A stretch of 64,000 nucleotides of DNA, taken from Anodontia alba (taxonomy: Eukaryota; Mollusca; Bivalvia; Lucinida; Lucinidae). The stretch spans positions 42,194,264 through 42,258,263 of the forward strand of contig OZ024823.1 of NCBI GenBank assembly GCA_964016985.1, in the 5' to 3' direction. Positions 35,930-47,464 of the stretch are shown here, piece by piece. Under the pieces are notes generated by a model. That model worked only from the letters and a program-made list of their open reading frames with translations, was not told where the DNA came from and did no database searches. The translations under genes and the position numbers were made by a program. Every line of letters starts with the position of its first letter. Within the stretch, counting starts at the first letter, position 1.

Positions 35930-36171
35930 GGCCCAATTGTTCAAAGCGTCGTTAGCTTAACGAGCTCGTTAAGGGTCATTTCGTTAACTATTTTAGCGGC
36001 TTCAATACACAATATTCTGATATTTTTTGCTGAAAAAATGTGAGTAGCTTTTGCACTGCAAAAGCTACTCACATTTTTTCAGCAAAAAATTTCAGCATAT
36101 TTGAGTATCACTTGATTTAAATTTTAACGAATCGTTAACTAACGACATCGTTAGTTTTGAACAACTGGGCC
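35930..36171 (-). mobile_element. F4 PIF/Harbinger-like hairpin MITE
   Basis: Ends GGCCCAATTGTTCAAAGCG and TTGAACAACTGGGCC. The hairpin is GTGAGTAGCTTTTGCACTGC with its complement. Flanks are CAG on the left and CTG on the right, so this copy does not show an identical duplication. Confidence 0.78.
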
Positions 36172-36429
36172 CTGGTTTTTTAATGTACTGATCCGAAAAC
36201 TTGAATGTCCATTTTGACTACCTGGTCATTTGTTTAAAATGCCTTTTCTGAATGACAAACAGTGAAGACCCTGACCTCTCAACTGTTAGACCGACTATTA
36301 ACAGGGTAAATATAGTGCATTATTTTAACCCATTTATGTCGAGCGAACCTACCTTAACTCGTTGGACAGGTCCATTTCCTATATAGAGGGTGTCTGGTTA
36401 ATGTTTATTATTGTCATGTTTCCAGAAAT

Positions 36430-36500
36430 TTCTGAACTTAATGCAAGCAGTGTTGACCCTGATTAGACGCTGCGGCGTCTGATCTGGGTCTGCATTGTTT
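36430..36500 (+). repeat. Clan A hairpin
   Basis: GCAAGCAGTGTTGACCCTGA, TTAGACGCTGCGGCGTCTGA, then TGGGTCTGCATTGTTTGCC. The arms do not match F2, F3 or F9, so it may belong to a further family. A related hairpin is at 36799-36866. Confidence 0.7.
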
Positions 36501-36504
36501 GCCA

Positions 36505-36735
36505 ATATCCCTTTAATGGAATGCTAGGCTTTTTAGCAGTCTGAGAAAATTTACCAGATGATAGTTAGTTTTTCCTTATTTTACCCTGAACATAGTGTTT
36601 GGCATTTCATGCAAATTGTCTCCTTGCATGATTGTCAAAAGCTACTTTCTGAGAAAATATTTTTTTTTTTTTGTTATTTCAAGATGTTCTCTGCTGAATC
36701 ATTTTTATCCAATTAGCTTAGTCTTAAAACTTACC
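36505..36735 (+). mobile_element. F5 MITE, hairpin partly deleted
   Basis: It carries GCATTTCATGCAAATTGTCT CC, then GCATGATTGTCAAAAGC and TCTCTGCTGAATCATTTTTA. The second arm is shortened compared with 5437-5655. Confidence 0.55.
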
Positions 36736-36957
36736 AGATCCTCATTTAACACATTTAGAATGGAGACCGCCCCCTCCCCAACCCTTAAAAGGGTAATTGG
36801 CAAACAGTGCTGAACCAGCTCAGACGCCACAGAATGTAGTCTGATCTGGGTCTCCACTGTTTGCAAATAGTTTAGCCATTTTTCTCTAGGAATATCTAAA
36901 TCACATAGCCTGGCTCACCTAAAATTGAAATCGGACTCTGCCAATATAGTGTATGTG

Positions 36958-37028
36958 TGTGTGGAGGAGGGGGGGGGGGGGGTGGGGGGGGGGCGGAGAG
37001 GGTGGGGTGGGGGCGTGGGGGGGGGGGA
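36958..37028 (+). repeat. G-rich quadruplex-prone tract
   Basis: About 70 bp of G-runs of 3 to 12 separated by single T, C or A bases, preceded by (GT)n. It borders an F5 MITE. Confidence 0.85.
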
Positions 37029-37052
37029 AGGGAGGTTATTCTGATAAAATGG

Positions 37053-37240
37053 TTTAACACTTACCACGCTATAGCCATATTCAGCAGACGACATCTTCAA
37101 ATATTTCTCTCATTTTTTCCCCAAAAAAAGGATGTGACACTTTATGCAAATTGTCTCTTTAGTGTCAAATCCTTTTTTTTTCTAGGTAAAATTTCAAAAT
37201 GTCGTCTGCTGAAATTTTTACCCAGCATGCAAAGTGTTAA
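37053..37240 (+). mobile_element. F5 MITE
   Basis: Ends TTAACACTTACCACGCTATA and CCCAGCATGCAAAGTGTTAA. The central palindrome is reduced (TTTATGCAAATTGTCTC then AGTGTCAAATCC). Confidence 0.7.
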
Positions 37241-37334
37241 AATATTTATTCATGAAAATGCACTATTATGTTGAATTCATCTTCTTAGGACTTGACATCT
37301 TAGAGCTTGACATTTAATTAATTTCTTTTTTTTT

Positions 37335-37537
37335 CACCCTACTTTCTTACCATCTTTTTCTTAAAATTTGACCAAGTCCTTTTGACTAACAGGTCTGCTT
37401 GGCTACTTCATTTCATTGAGGTGTCCAAAATTACGGTAGTGTAGACCCCGATCAGACGCCGCATTGTGTGACATCTGATCTGGGTCTACACTGTTTGCTA
37501 ATGCCTGTCTGTCCCAATATGTAGGGTAAATATGGTA
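37335..37537 (-). mobile_element. F3 MITE with clan A hairpin
   Basis: The core AGTGTAGACCCCGATCAGAC pairs with CTGATCTGGGTCTACACTGT. The right end is GGGTAAATATGGTA, the F3 terminus. A decayed relative lies at 37630-37750. Confidence 0.7.
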
Positions 37538-37944
37538 ATTTCCTGGGAAGGTGATATTTCCTTTCAGGGGTGGATCTAGGATTACTTAATAGGGGTTGCA
37601 AAATTTCTGAGAGGGGGTTTGATTTGATCAAATTACCATACTTTCACTACGTATTTGAGCACATAGGCTTCAGCAATCAGTGTAGACACAGATCAGACGC
37701 CGCAGAATATGGCATCAAATCAGGGTCTACGCTGTTTGTAATCATCCAGCAATTTTTGACACATTCACAGGTAGCAGAATGGAATTGTTGAAATTTAAGA
37801 AATATAAGAGTTGTACGAATATATGATGTAAATCTTTCCTCTAAAAAGAGTAGCCCCCTTTGCAAAGGGAGGCAAATTCATTCCTTAAATACGGTTTTCA
37901 AAATGTATCAAATGTATCCATAATTTCCGATGAAAATGAAATTC

Positions 37945-38180
37945 AACCAGCGCATGACAAAACCAACAAAATGGCATGTGCGCCCAGCGAAGACTCAGAT
38001 CAGCCTGGGCGTTCGCCCAGTCTGATCAGAGTCTTTGCTGTCCGCATGAAGAAAGCTTGGGTCCTTAGCTACCTTCTGAACGAATAGCGAAGACTCTGAT
38101 CAGACGGCGAATGCCAAGGCTTATCTGAGTCTTCACTAGGCGCACATGCCACTTTGTTGGTTTTGTCATGCGCTGGCTCA
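37945..38180 (+). mobile_element. F11 MITE (AHDKTNKM family)
   Basis: Terminal inverted repeats are CCAGCGCATGACAAAACCAA and TTGGTTTTGTCATGCGCTGG. The inner part pairs GCGAAGACTCAGATCAGCCT with AAGGCTTATCTGAGTCTTCA, and GCCCAGTCTGATCAGAGTC with a second arm. One frame reads AHDKTNKMACAPSEDSDQP, which I recall as a frequent false protein in mollusc gene sets. Confidence 0.8.
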
Positions 38181-38519
38181 ATTATGAATCCAGCTGGGGT
38201 TCGACCGAATCTCCTCTGGATCCATCCCTGCCTTTAACAGTTCAAGTGAAATATCAGTGTCTTTCATTATCAATATAAGTCCAGATGTGATGTATATCAA
38301 GGCTAATGGCCCAGTGAGCAAGAAAAAGTCTAGAATTAAAACGATGACACCTTACGACAACATCATTGGTATGAAAGAAGCAAAACATACGTATATTTAT
38401 AAACAAACACAGTCGGGCATATACTTGAACGTAGACTTTTTAGTCATTAATTATGTTCTGCTCTGCACATCGTAGAAATATGGCAAAAAAAAATAAAGTA
38501 GGGAATGAAAGTAACTGAT

Positions 38520-38554
<35 letters not shown>

Positions 38555-38780
38555 AACTGACTAAATGACAGTTTATCAATTTATTCATTGACATTGTATA
38601 AATGATATGCATATTCAGACATAAGGCTGTGTATCAGGGCATCTGAAAACTTTGTATTCAATTTCATACACACATATTTTCTATATCAGGCTCTTATGCT
38701 AAGGACGTCATCCCTGTGGAAAATTCAATATTGCGTTATTAATTTAAAAGCAATCCAAACTTGATCACTAATATACATGT

Positions 38781-39059
38781 CATCACGAAAACATGCCTAT
38801 ATAATTTTCACCCCCTTAAACCCCACTTTTATACAGTAAAACTGGGGTTTACAGGGGTATACATTATCTTCTTATTTCTGCTCAAAAACATAGATTGCGG
38901 ATACTCGTTAAAACCGCCTCGTCGAGGCGGTTCTAATGAGTACCCGCAATCTATGTTTTGAGCAGATATATGAAAAATATCAGAATTTTTATCTGAAAAC
39001 TTTCAGTTTGTTTGGTGGTAAAATTTTCAGTATATTTGAATAGGCTTGTTTTCGTAATG
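38781..39059 (-). mobile_element. F1 hairpin element (copy g)
   Basis: Complete copy. In the core both arms carry the same change: ATTGCGG on the left and CCCGCAAT on the right where others have ATTGTGG and CCCACAAT. Paralogous empty sites are ACATGTAGTGCC at about 43371 and ACATGTAATGTC at about 48437; the insertion added at most one T of target. Confidence 0.88.
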
Positions 39060-39358
39060 TAGTGCCTATTTGAATTAACTTACTATTTCATGCTTAGAAG
39101 GTTTTGAAGCTTAGATCTTCTTGTGCAAAGACTTGTGTTAGCAACAACGAAATTTATTCTCATGCCCTTCGAATTGTATCCTCTTCCTTTGAAATAAATC
39201 GCTTGAAAACCTCTGTTGTGGCTCTGCTTCTCATGAAATCAATAAATAGATTCGCAGGATTGTATGAACGTATGATCTACGTCATGGACGTAGTTTAGTC
39301 CCTTTTTATATTTCACACTTATCCGGTGACAAAAACATTCTTTTGTATTTCGTACCAA

Positions 39359-39437
39359 TAGGACCCATTAGCCGAGTGGGCTAGTAGGTTGGATCCAGAA
39401 TCGGTATGAAGATGGTTCGAGTCCCATTCAAGACAAG
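39359..39437 (+). repeat. tRNA-like block (unit 1)
   Basis: GACCCATTAGCCGAGTGGGC resembles a tRNA D-arm with A box, and GGTTCGAGTCCCATTC a T arm with B box; a poly(A) run follows. It recurs at 43849-43924 and 48920-48985 at the same place in the duplicated locus. Bases between the boxes do not make a convincing anticodon arm, so I treat it as a SINE head and not a tRNA gene. Confidence 0.6.
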
Positions 39438-39984
39438 CCAAAAAAAAAAAAAAAAAAATGATAAAGATTTTTTTTTACAGCGCATTTCTATTGCTATTTT
39501 GTATTTTTTTTTTTTTTTTATTTCATTTATTGAGTTGTATCAGTTTTTCTAGCTGCAAGTATTAATGAAGAGAAAACAGCCTTCTACTGCGTTCTCGTCT
39601 ATTAGCCTATTAGCTCTAAGAGTATATGTGGTTATGTAATTACCGTTTTTCATAAAGAAACCAATGCCCATACCAGCCTGCGCATCTGGAAAATCCAATA
39701 AATTTTAGAAGTCTAGAGAGCAAATGAGTTAGATGAGTCCTTCTGTCTTCATCTAATCCTGTGATAGCAGCATGCTCGACTCCCTAGGGTAGCGATATTA
39801 TCTTGCTTTAAACTCTTTTTCTTGGTGTGACGTCGTTGCAACTTCTTGATAGTCTTCTTCATAGTCTTGGGCTTCAGCGGGTGCCAGACTTCAACAAATG
39901 TGATACCTGGCTTCCATGCACTGGAACCGGCTTGCTTACTGTGCTACGAACATAACAAAATTGATTTGTATGCTGTGACTCTTA

Positions 39985-40640
39985 ATTATGAACCAATTGA
40001 TAAAAACAGCAGAAACTGCTGTTGTATTACTGACGTCACTATGTTATGGTGCCAAAACAACAGAAACTGCTGTTGTACTACTGATGTCAGTATTTTATGG
40101 TACCAAAACATCAGAAATAGCTGTTGTACTACTGACTTCACTATCTTATGGTACCAAAAACAGCAGAAACTGCCGTTGTACCACTGACGTCACTATGTTA
40201 TGGTACCAGAAACAGTACTACTGACGTCATCATGTTATGGTGCCAAAACAACAGAAACTGCTGTTGCACTACTGACGTAAGTATTTTATAGTACCAAAAC
40301 ATCAGAAATAGCTGTTGTACTACTGACTTCACTATCTTATGGTACCAAAAACAGCAGAAACTGCCGTTGTACCACTGACGTCACTATGTTATGGAACCAG
40401 AAACAGTACTACTGACGTCACCATGTTATGGTGCCAAAACAACAGAAACAGCTGTTGCACTACTGACGTAAGTATTTTATAGTACCAAAACATCAGAAAT
40501 AGCTGTTGTACTACTGACTTCACTATGTTATGGTACCAAAACAGCAGAAACTGCTATTGTACTACTGACGTCACTATGATACCAAAAACAGCAGAAACTG
40601 CTGTTGTACTACTATCGTCGCTATATTATGGTATCCTGTA
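39985..40640 (+). repeat. 51-bp minisatellite with TGACGTCA sites (array 1)
   Basis: The unit is about 51 bp: ACTGACGTCACTATGTTATG, GTACCAAAACAGCAGAAACT, GCTGTTGTACT. It contains the perfect palindrome TGACGTCA (a CRE/ATF site) and the inverted repeat CAGCAGAAACTGCTG. I count six exact TGACGTCA and several one-base variants. A larger repeat of about 195 bp is visible inside the array (TGACTTCACTATCTTATGG recurs). Confidence 0.88.
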
Positions 40641-41183
40641 AATTAGTGTATACGAAAAATGACTATCTTGCTTTGTGTCTAGAATGACAAAAAAATAAGA
40701 AGTTCGGCAGAAGTGTTTTTTTTTATCCTTTTCCGGTACTGCAAGACATTGGAATGAAAATATATAGCTGTGCCTGATGAGCGACACGAAACTGAAGCTT
40801 TACATGACAAGATGTGAAATCGTGTCACTGCTTGACACTTAGGAGAGTTAAATGTTTTAAATCATCGGAAAACCGCTTCTATCTAAGTGACACGATTTCG
40901 CATCTCGTCACGTGTCGTTCTGAGAGCGAAGAGTGTATATGATTGTTAGATAGCGACACGAAACTGAAATTCTAATGCACTCGCGTATGTAACGCGACGT
41001 CTGATTGGATAACGTAAAAAATTTGCGACGGTATATTCTGCGATATACTGTCGCAAATCCGACGTCATCACGTAACGTCGCTTCTCATTGGCTGGCATTT
41101 GGTTTTACGCAGCTCACAGCACTTGTCGTTTTGTGCAAACAGAACATTTTTTCAATGGAAAAAATGAATAAATGCATTAGAAT

Positions 41184-41348
41184 GGGGATAACTGCATCAA
41201 ATTTGTTATTTGGGGAGGTAAATCGGCGGTTTTACGGTCGCAAATTACGTTTTACGGCTCCGCTGACGCGTCGCCGTAAAACGAAATTTCCGACCGTAAA
41301 ACCGCCGATTTACCTCCCCAAATGTCAAATTTGAAAGCAGTTATCCCC
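41184..41348 (+). repeat. 165-bp near-perfect palindrome
   Basis: The left arm (GGGGATAACTGC, CAAATTTG, GGGGAGGTAAATCGGCGGTT, TTACGGTCG, CGTTTTACGG) is mirrored in order on the right, down to GCAGTTATCCCC. Arms are about 70 bp with few mismatches and the loop is about 15 nt of GC-rich sequence (GACGCG). I found no other copy in the window. Confidence 0.85.
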
Positions 41349-42290
41349 TAAGTATACGAGTGAACTGCTCTAGATGACGAGATATGAAATCCTGACGCTG
41401 AGACAAGACTTGGGGTATTGGGTTGCTTGACACGTACGGCTATGGAGGAGACAATGCTTTTATGAAATCGGAAAACCGCTTCTCGAATTTGACTAGATGC
41501 GCTGACGGAATGATGGAATTCTTCTCTTACCATTCATGTTTAAAAGACATATAATGGAGATCAAACGCCTCCCTCTGTTTCAATGCAATATATGTCGATG
41601 TATACATATATATATGCTCATTTCATGATACTCCTGAAGTCTGAAATCCCCCTGATTGCGTAGATTTCAAGAAGGGTATTTCCCAGTACCTATACAGGAA
41701 TTACCCAGGCCTTCCTCCACCATTGAACTGTATCCTGTAGTCAGGTGTGATTGTTTCCGAGTATATGGAGACAAACCATATTTACTCTAAATATCTGGAT
41801 ACTTTAAACGGAATGGATGCACATGGTAGATTTTCCACCACTTTTGACAAGGGAGATAACCTTTTTGACTTCCTGTTTGCTTTCCTATAGAACATTCCTT
41901 CTGAAAAAGGGGCTACTCTATAAGGAAACAATTTGCTCCCAATAGGTGAGCAAAGTCGCTCCCAATAGGGGAGCAAAGTCTTTCCTTTTAGAGGTGACCC
42001 ATTTTCAGAAGAGAGCAGTGAGTTGTCTTCATTTAAAGTGAATAAATTCCCCCTTAACTGCTTACCATACTTATACTAAAATGTATGCACGTTCTATGAG
42101 ACGTTAGGCATTAATGCGTTGATGGCCATTTGAACATGTTTCAGATAAATAATGATAATTGGCATTTTCCTTTTTACTTGTTTAATGATGATTTGGTGTT
42201 TTGTGTCTCTTTCAACATTATTTAAGCCTCGTCAAGAGAAAAACACCTTCTAACATGCGCAAAATGAGCAGTCAGATCATCCTGCATGTG

Positions 42291-42559
42291 CATTACGAAA
42301 ACACGCCTATTCAAATATATAGAAAATTTCACTTTCAAAAACTGAATTTTTTTTTTATAAGAAACTCTGATAAATGTCATATTTCTGCTCAAAACATAGA
42401 TTGTGGGCACTCGTCGGCGAGGCGGTTCTAACGAGTACCCACAATCTATGTTTTTGAGCAGAAATAAGAAAAATAATGTATACCCCTGTAAACCCCAGTT
42501 TTACTATATAAAAGTGGGGTTTAAGGGGGTCAATATTATATAGGCATGTTTTCGTGATG
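42291..42559 (+). mobile_element. F1 hairpin element (copy h)
   Basis: Complete ends (CATTACGAAAACACGCC, GGCATGTTTTCGTGATG); one core arm has lost about 15 bp at the apex. It interrupts GCATGTG | TGCGCAAA, which is continuous (GTGTGCAAA) in the paralogues near 47455 and 49690. Confidence 0.88.
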
Positions 42560-42894
42560 TGCGCAAAAAGGTAAAAGAAAAGTCCAGGGAGTGCCACAAT
42601 CACAAGCCGCAGCCTTTCACAGATACCATGAGGAAGAGAAAACATAAATTAGTATCAGGAGGAAGAGGAATACGAAAGGTGATTGTAAAGTGCAAACCCT
42701 AGCACTTGAAATAATGACAGTGAATGCCATGATTAGACAGCGCGGATGCGCAGGCTGATCTGGGCCGTTGTCCGTATATATCCAGAGACACATTTTCGCA
42801 GTGTGGAGCCTATTTCATCATACTGAGTTGCTGAAGGGGTGGAGTGGATAAGGAAAGGCTCTGTGTAATGAAGTGTTGTACAGTAATAATTTCA

Positions 42895-42972
42895 AGTCCG
42901 CCTCTAGCTGGATCAAAACCAGGACCTCGTGATCTTAAGGCGGGAGATCCAACTGCTCGGCCATCTGGACGC
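42895..42972 (-). repeat. SINE-B tRNA-like head
   Basis: Reversed, it reads GTCCAGATGGCCGAGCAGTT, ...CCTTAAGATCACGAGGTCCT, GGTTTTGATCCAGCTAGAGG: A-box and B-box-like spacing of a Leu/Ser-type tRNA. Other copies are at 47987-48062, 49950-50020 and, more decayed, about 56800-56880, 61060-61125 and at the right edge of the window. CTTTCAACATTATTTA accompanies several of them. Confidence 0.6.
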
Positions 42973-44459
42973 TTCTTTACTTGTTATGGGAATATCATTT
43001 TATAGAAAAAGACTCAAGTGGTGGAGTGTTGATGGAGTTAAGATAAACACCAATATAATTTTTCTGGGGTTCGGTGTGATCTTGATTCACGAGAGAAAAT
43101 AATGAATAAAATAAGGTAGGGAATGAAGGTAACTGATACTAAAAAAAGACAAACTGACTAAACGACAATTTATCAATTTATTCATTGACATTGTATAAAT
43201 GATATGCATATTCAGACATAAGGTTGTGTATCAGGGCACCTGAAAACTTTGTATTCTCTATATCAGGCTCTTGTGCTACATACTGTTAACGAGGACGTCA
43301 TTCCTGTGGAAAATTGAATATCACGTTATTCATTTAAAGAGCAGTGCCAACCTGTTCACCAATATACATGTAGTGCCTTTTTTAATTTACCTACTCTTTT
43401 ATGCATAGGAATTTTTGAAGCTCAGATTTTTTTTTTTGTTATAGATTTGTGTTAGCAACAACGAAATTTATTCTCATGACCTTTGAATTTGTATCGTCAC
43501 CTCCTTAGAAATAAATCTTTTGAATACGAAAACTTCATTATTAACGTCAGTCATGGCTCTGCTTCTCATGAAATCAGAGGATATATTCGACGAAAAAAAC
43601 CTCGAAAGAGTCTTCCTTTCGAGATCATACAATCCAAATAGACATTCATTTAAAACAACCAGACTATCAGCTTTTATATGTCACCAGAATTTCAAATTAT
43701 ATTGGGAAAGAAAGAACGGCTTTTAAATTATAATGGTATTTGATTTGTACAAACGTATGATCTCCGTCATGGCCGTAGTTTAGTCCCTTTAATATTTCAC
43801 ATTTATCCAGTGACAAAAACATTCTTTTGTATTTTATATCAAGGGACCCATTAGCCGAGTGGGCTAGTAGGCTTGACCCAGAATCGGTATAAAGAGAGTT
43901 CGAGTTCCAGTGGGGACAAGTGAAAAATTAAAAATGATAAAGATATTTTTTAAATGATTTTTTTGCAGCGTATTTTTATTGCTATTTTGTATTATAATTT
44001 ATTGAGTTATTTCTTTTTGCTTGCTGCAAATACTAATGCAGAGAAAACATCCTTCTACTGCGTTCTCGTCTATTTGCTCAAAGAGTATATGCGGTTATGC
44101 AATCCTCGTCTTTCATAAAGAAAACAATGCCCAGACTAGCCTGCGCATCTGGAAAATCCGATCAGACTTTAGAAGTCGAGAGAGCATATGATAGATGAGT
44201 CTTCCTGTCTTCAACTAATGCTAGTGTCTGCAGCATTCTTTAATTTCTAGGGAGGCGATCTTATCTTGCTTTTAACTTTTTCTTGGCGTTCTTTGCGCAC
44301 CTGTCTGGTAATCTTCTTCATAGGGTCTTGTGCTTCAGCGGGTGCCAGACTTCAACAGATATGATACCTAGCTTCCATGCATTGGAACCGGCTTGCATAT
44401 TGTACTATTAACAATACAACATTGCTTTGTATGCTGTGACTCTTAATTATAAACCCATT

Positions 44460-45085
44460 GATAAAAAAACAGCAACAACAAAAACGGCTGCTGTACTGCT
44501 GACGTCACTATGTTATGGTACCAAAACAGCGGAAACTCCTGTTGTACTACTGATGTCACTATGTTATGGTACCAAAACAGCGGAAACTCCTGTTGTACTA
44601 CTGACGGCACTATGTTATGGTATGGTACCATAACAGCAGAAACTGCTGTTGTACTACTGACGTCATTATGTTATGGTACAAAACAGCAGAAACTGCTGTT
44701 GTACTACTGACGTCACTATTTTATGTTACCAAAAGAGCAAAAACTGCTGTTGTACTACTGATGTCACTATGTTATGGTACCAAAACAGCGGAAACTCTTG
44801 TTGTACTACTGACGGCACTATGTTATGGTATGGTACCATAAACAGCAGAAACTGCTGTTGTACTACTGACGTCATTATGTTATGGTACAAAACAGCAGAA
44901 ACTGCTGTTGTACTAGACGTCACTATTTTATGTTACCAAAAGAGCAGAAACTGCTGTTGTACTACTGAAGTCACTGTTATGGTACCAAAACAGGAGAAAC
45001 TGCTATTGTACTATTAACGTCACTATATAATGGTATCAAAAACAGCAGAAACTGCTGTTGTACTACTGTCGTCACTATGTTATGA
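44460..45085 (+). repeat. 51-bp minisatellite with TGACGTCA sites (array 2)
   Basis: The paralogue of array 1 in the second copy of the duplicated locus, with about twelve units. I count four exact TGACGTCA plus TGATGTCA, GACGGCA and other variants. A ~220-bp block (44530 to 44750) is repeated at 44770 to 44960, so the array has been rearranged independently of array 1. A single unit remnant is near 46140-46190. Confidence 0.85.
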
Positions 45086-45529
45086 TACCATGTAAAATAG
45101 TGCATAAGAAAAATGATTGTCTTGCTTTGTGTCTAATACGACAAAAATAAGATATTCGGAAGAAGTTTTTATCCTTTTCCGATACTGCAAGATATTGGAA
45201 TGAAAATATGTAGAAGTGCCTAATGATTGTATGGCGGCCTACTTATTTGGGTGTAGTGCGACTGCAGCCAGAGAGCGACACAAAACTGAAAGTAGCTGAG
45301 TGAACTGCTCTCGGTGACGAGATGCAAAATTCTTCCGTTGACAGAAGGCCGGGGTATGGGGTTGCTTGAAACTTAAAACTGTGGAGGAGACAATGTTTTT
45401 ATGTAATCGGGAAACCGCTTCTTGAATGTGACTAGATGCACTGGCTCTTACCTTGATGTTTACAGGACATATAATGGAGATCGAACGCCTCTCTCTGCTT
45501 TGCAATACAATGCATTTAGACGTGTATAT

Positions 45530-45888
45530 ATAGGGGTGTTCAAATATGAATGCAACTGGGTTAATTTTCTGAAGCGCTTAACAAACAAATGCCAAAATCT
45601 TTATCTCAATCCTTCAAAATACTCGCCACCATGTGATACACAAAGTTTCAGTCTTTTAATCCAATTTTCAAATGCGTTTTCATAATCTTTTCTAGGTATA
45701 CTGTTCAGACGCTGAAAAATAGCCGAACCGGGATTTTTGCGCGTTTGATATTTTCTTCCAGCGAGGTGTTTTTTGAGCCTCGGGAATAGGAAAAAGTCAC
45801 GTGGGGCAAGATCTGGCGAATAAGGAGGGTACGGGAGCCCGACAACCTTTTCCTGTTTCAGATATTCGCGTACCATGGCCGCTTTGTT
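45530..45888 (-). pseudogene. mariner-family transposase, C-terminal fragment
   Basis: The minus-strand frame reads MVREYLKQEKVVGLPYPPYS, DLAPRDFFLFPRLKKHLAGR and on through ENWIKRLKLCVSHGGEYFEG before a stop. PYSPDLAPxDFFLFPRLKKHL is the region around the third catalytic Asp of mariner (D,D34D) transposases. Only about the last 90 residues remain; stops and unrelated sequence lie upstream. The outer edge TAGGGGTGTTCAAATATGAA resembles a mariner inverted-repeat end. It cannot encode an active enzyme. Confidence 0.88.
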
Positions 45889-45954
45889 TCATTAATACAG
45901 CGGTTCTTGATATAGGACCATATTTGGTCAGTGAAAGGAGACCTTTTCCCAACC

Positions 45955-46117
45955 ATTTTAAAATATTGTGGAAAAGAGGACAAATTGCTCTAGTAATCCT
46001 TCTCTTTTCCACAATATCTTGTTATCTGTTGGTAGATGTCCATGTTAAAACACAGGCCAGATTTTCATATCGGGATAAGCGGTTATTCGAGATACGCGAA
46101 GTCGAGAGTCGAATGTA
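45955..46117 (+). mobile_element. F6 MITE, right half
   Basis: It starts in the hairpin (ATTGTGGAAAAGAGGACAAA and complement) and runs through GGTTATTCGAGATACGCGAA to GAGTCGAATGTA. The left half is missing, replaced by the mariner fragment's side. Confidence 0.7.
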
Positions 46118-46472
46118 CATGTATATGGAAAGTGAAGGCCAAAATTGTTGTTGTAAACTGTCGTTACTATCTTATGGTACCCTGTAAAATAGTGCATAAG
46201 AAAAATATCTGTCTTGTATTGTGTCTAGTATGGCAAAAATTAAGATTCGGAGGAAACTTTTATCCTTTTCCGGTACTGCAAGATGAAAAGATGTAGATGT
46301 GGGTCATGAATGTAGTGCGACTCCAGCCAGAAAACAATACGAAACTGAACGTAGCTGAGTGAACTGCTTTACGTGAAAAGATGTGAGATCGTGATGCTGC
46401 TTGACAATTAAGTCTATGCAGGAGACTTTAAAATGTTTTTTAAATCATCGAGAAACCGCTTCTATCTCACAG

Positions 46473-46727
46473 GACGGGCCTCAGTGGCTCGTTTGGATGC
46501 GCATCCGACTGATGATCAGGAGGCTGCAGGTTCGATTTGATGATGAAATAATTTGTACGGTCATTCTCTCCCTTCCGCTGATTCAAGAAGCGCAGATGTC
46601 AGTTTCTGGCAAAAGTCTGTGCACAATACTGGTTAACCGCTTAGACCAGGAAAAGTGTGGTTAGGCAAATTGACCGCGCTCGACATGACCCCATTGGGTA
46701 GGCCGTAAAACCACAACACAAACAAAA
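46473..46727 (+). mobile_element. SINE-A, tRNA-derived (copy 4)
   Basis: Head GGGCCTCAGTGGCTCGTTTG with B box GGTTCGATTTG, and body ending CATGACCCCATTGGGTAGGC. The tail is ACAACACAAACAAA. Flanks CTATCTCACAG and CTATCACAG are probable target duplications with a 2-bp difference. Confidence 0.82.
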
Positions 46728-47067
46728 TCTATCACAGTAGCACGAGTTCGCATCTCGCCACGTGTCGCTCTGAAAGCGAAGAGTGTATATGATTACCTCG
46801 GGGTAGGGGCGGGGAGACGATTACTAGACAGCGACAAGAAACTGCTCTAGGTGACAAGAAATCCTGCCGCTGAGACAAGGCCGGGTGTATGGGGTGGCTT
46901 GACGCTTAAGGCTATGAAGGAGAATGCTTTTATGTAATCGGAAAACCGCTTCTCCAATTACTAGATGCGCTGACGGGATGATGGAATTTGTCTCTTACCT
47001 TCATGTTTAAGAGATATATAATAGCGATCAAACGTCTTTCTCTGTTCCAACACACATACATGTCGAC

Positions 47068-47069
<2 letters not shown>

Positions 47070-47127
<58 letters not shown>

Positions 47128-47145
47128 TGGGGGGGGGTGCGGGGT
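47070..47145 (+). repeat. (TG)n microsatellite followed by G-run
   Basis: About 28 TG dinucleotides, then GGTGGGGGGGGGTGCGGGG. Confidence 0.95.
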
Positions 47146-47464
47146 GTGTGCTTCTTTTCTGATACTCGTGAAATTTGAATCCCTCCAGGTTGCGTGGTTT
47201 CAAGGAGGGGTATTTCCTAGTACCTGTACAGAACTTACCCAGGCCTTCCTCCACTACTTACCATACTTGTACTAAAATTTAATGCGTGGATGGCCATAAG
47301 AACATGTTTCAGATAAATAATTATGAGTGGCATTTTGCTTTTTACTTGTCTGATGACGAGTTGGTGTTTTGTGTCACTTTCAACATTATTTAGGCCTCAT
47401 CAAGCGAAAAAGACCTTCCACCATGCGCAAAAGGATCAGTCAGATCATCCTGCATGTGTGCAAA

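Noticed and set aside
37945..38087. Peptide AHDKTNKMACAPSEDSDQP as a gene
   Set aside because: It is the translation of the F11 MITE, including its terminal repeat, and is broken by stops on either side.
39359..39437. Functional tRNA gene (Ser/Leu-like)
   Set aside because: The three copies in the duplicated locus have mismatched acceptor ends and no clear anticodon stem.
44427..45017. Several open frames of 60-114 codons with 17-residue repeats
   Set aside because: They are translations of the 51-bp minisatellite in three frames and both strands. No start context, splice structure or conservation argues for a protein.
45601..45876. Active mariner element
   Set aside because: Only the C-terminal ~90 residues of the transposase are present, with no N-terminal DNA-binding part and no matching second inverted repeat.
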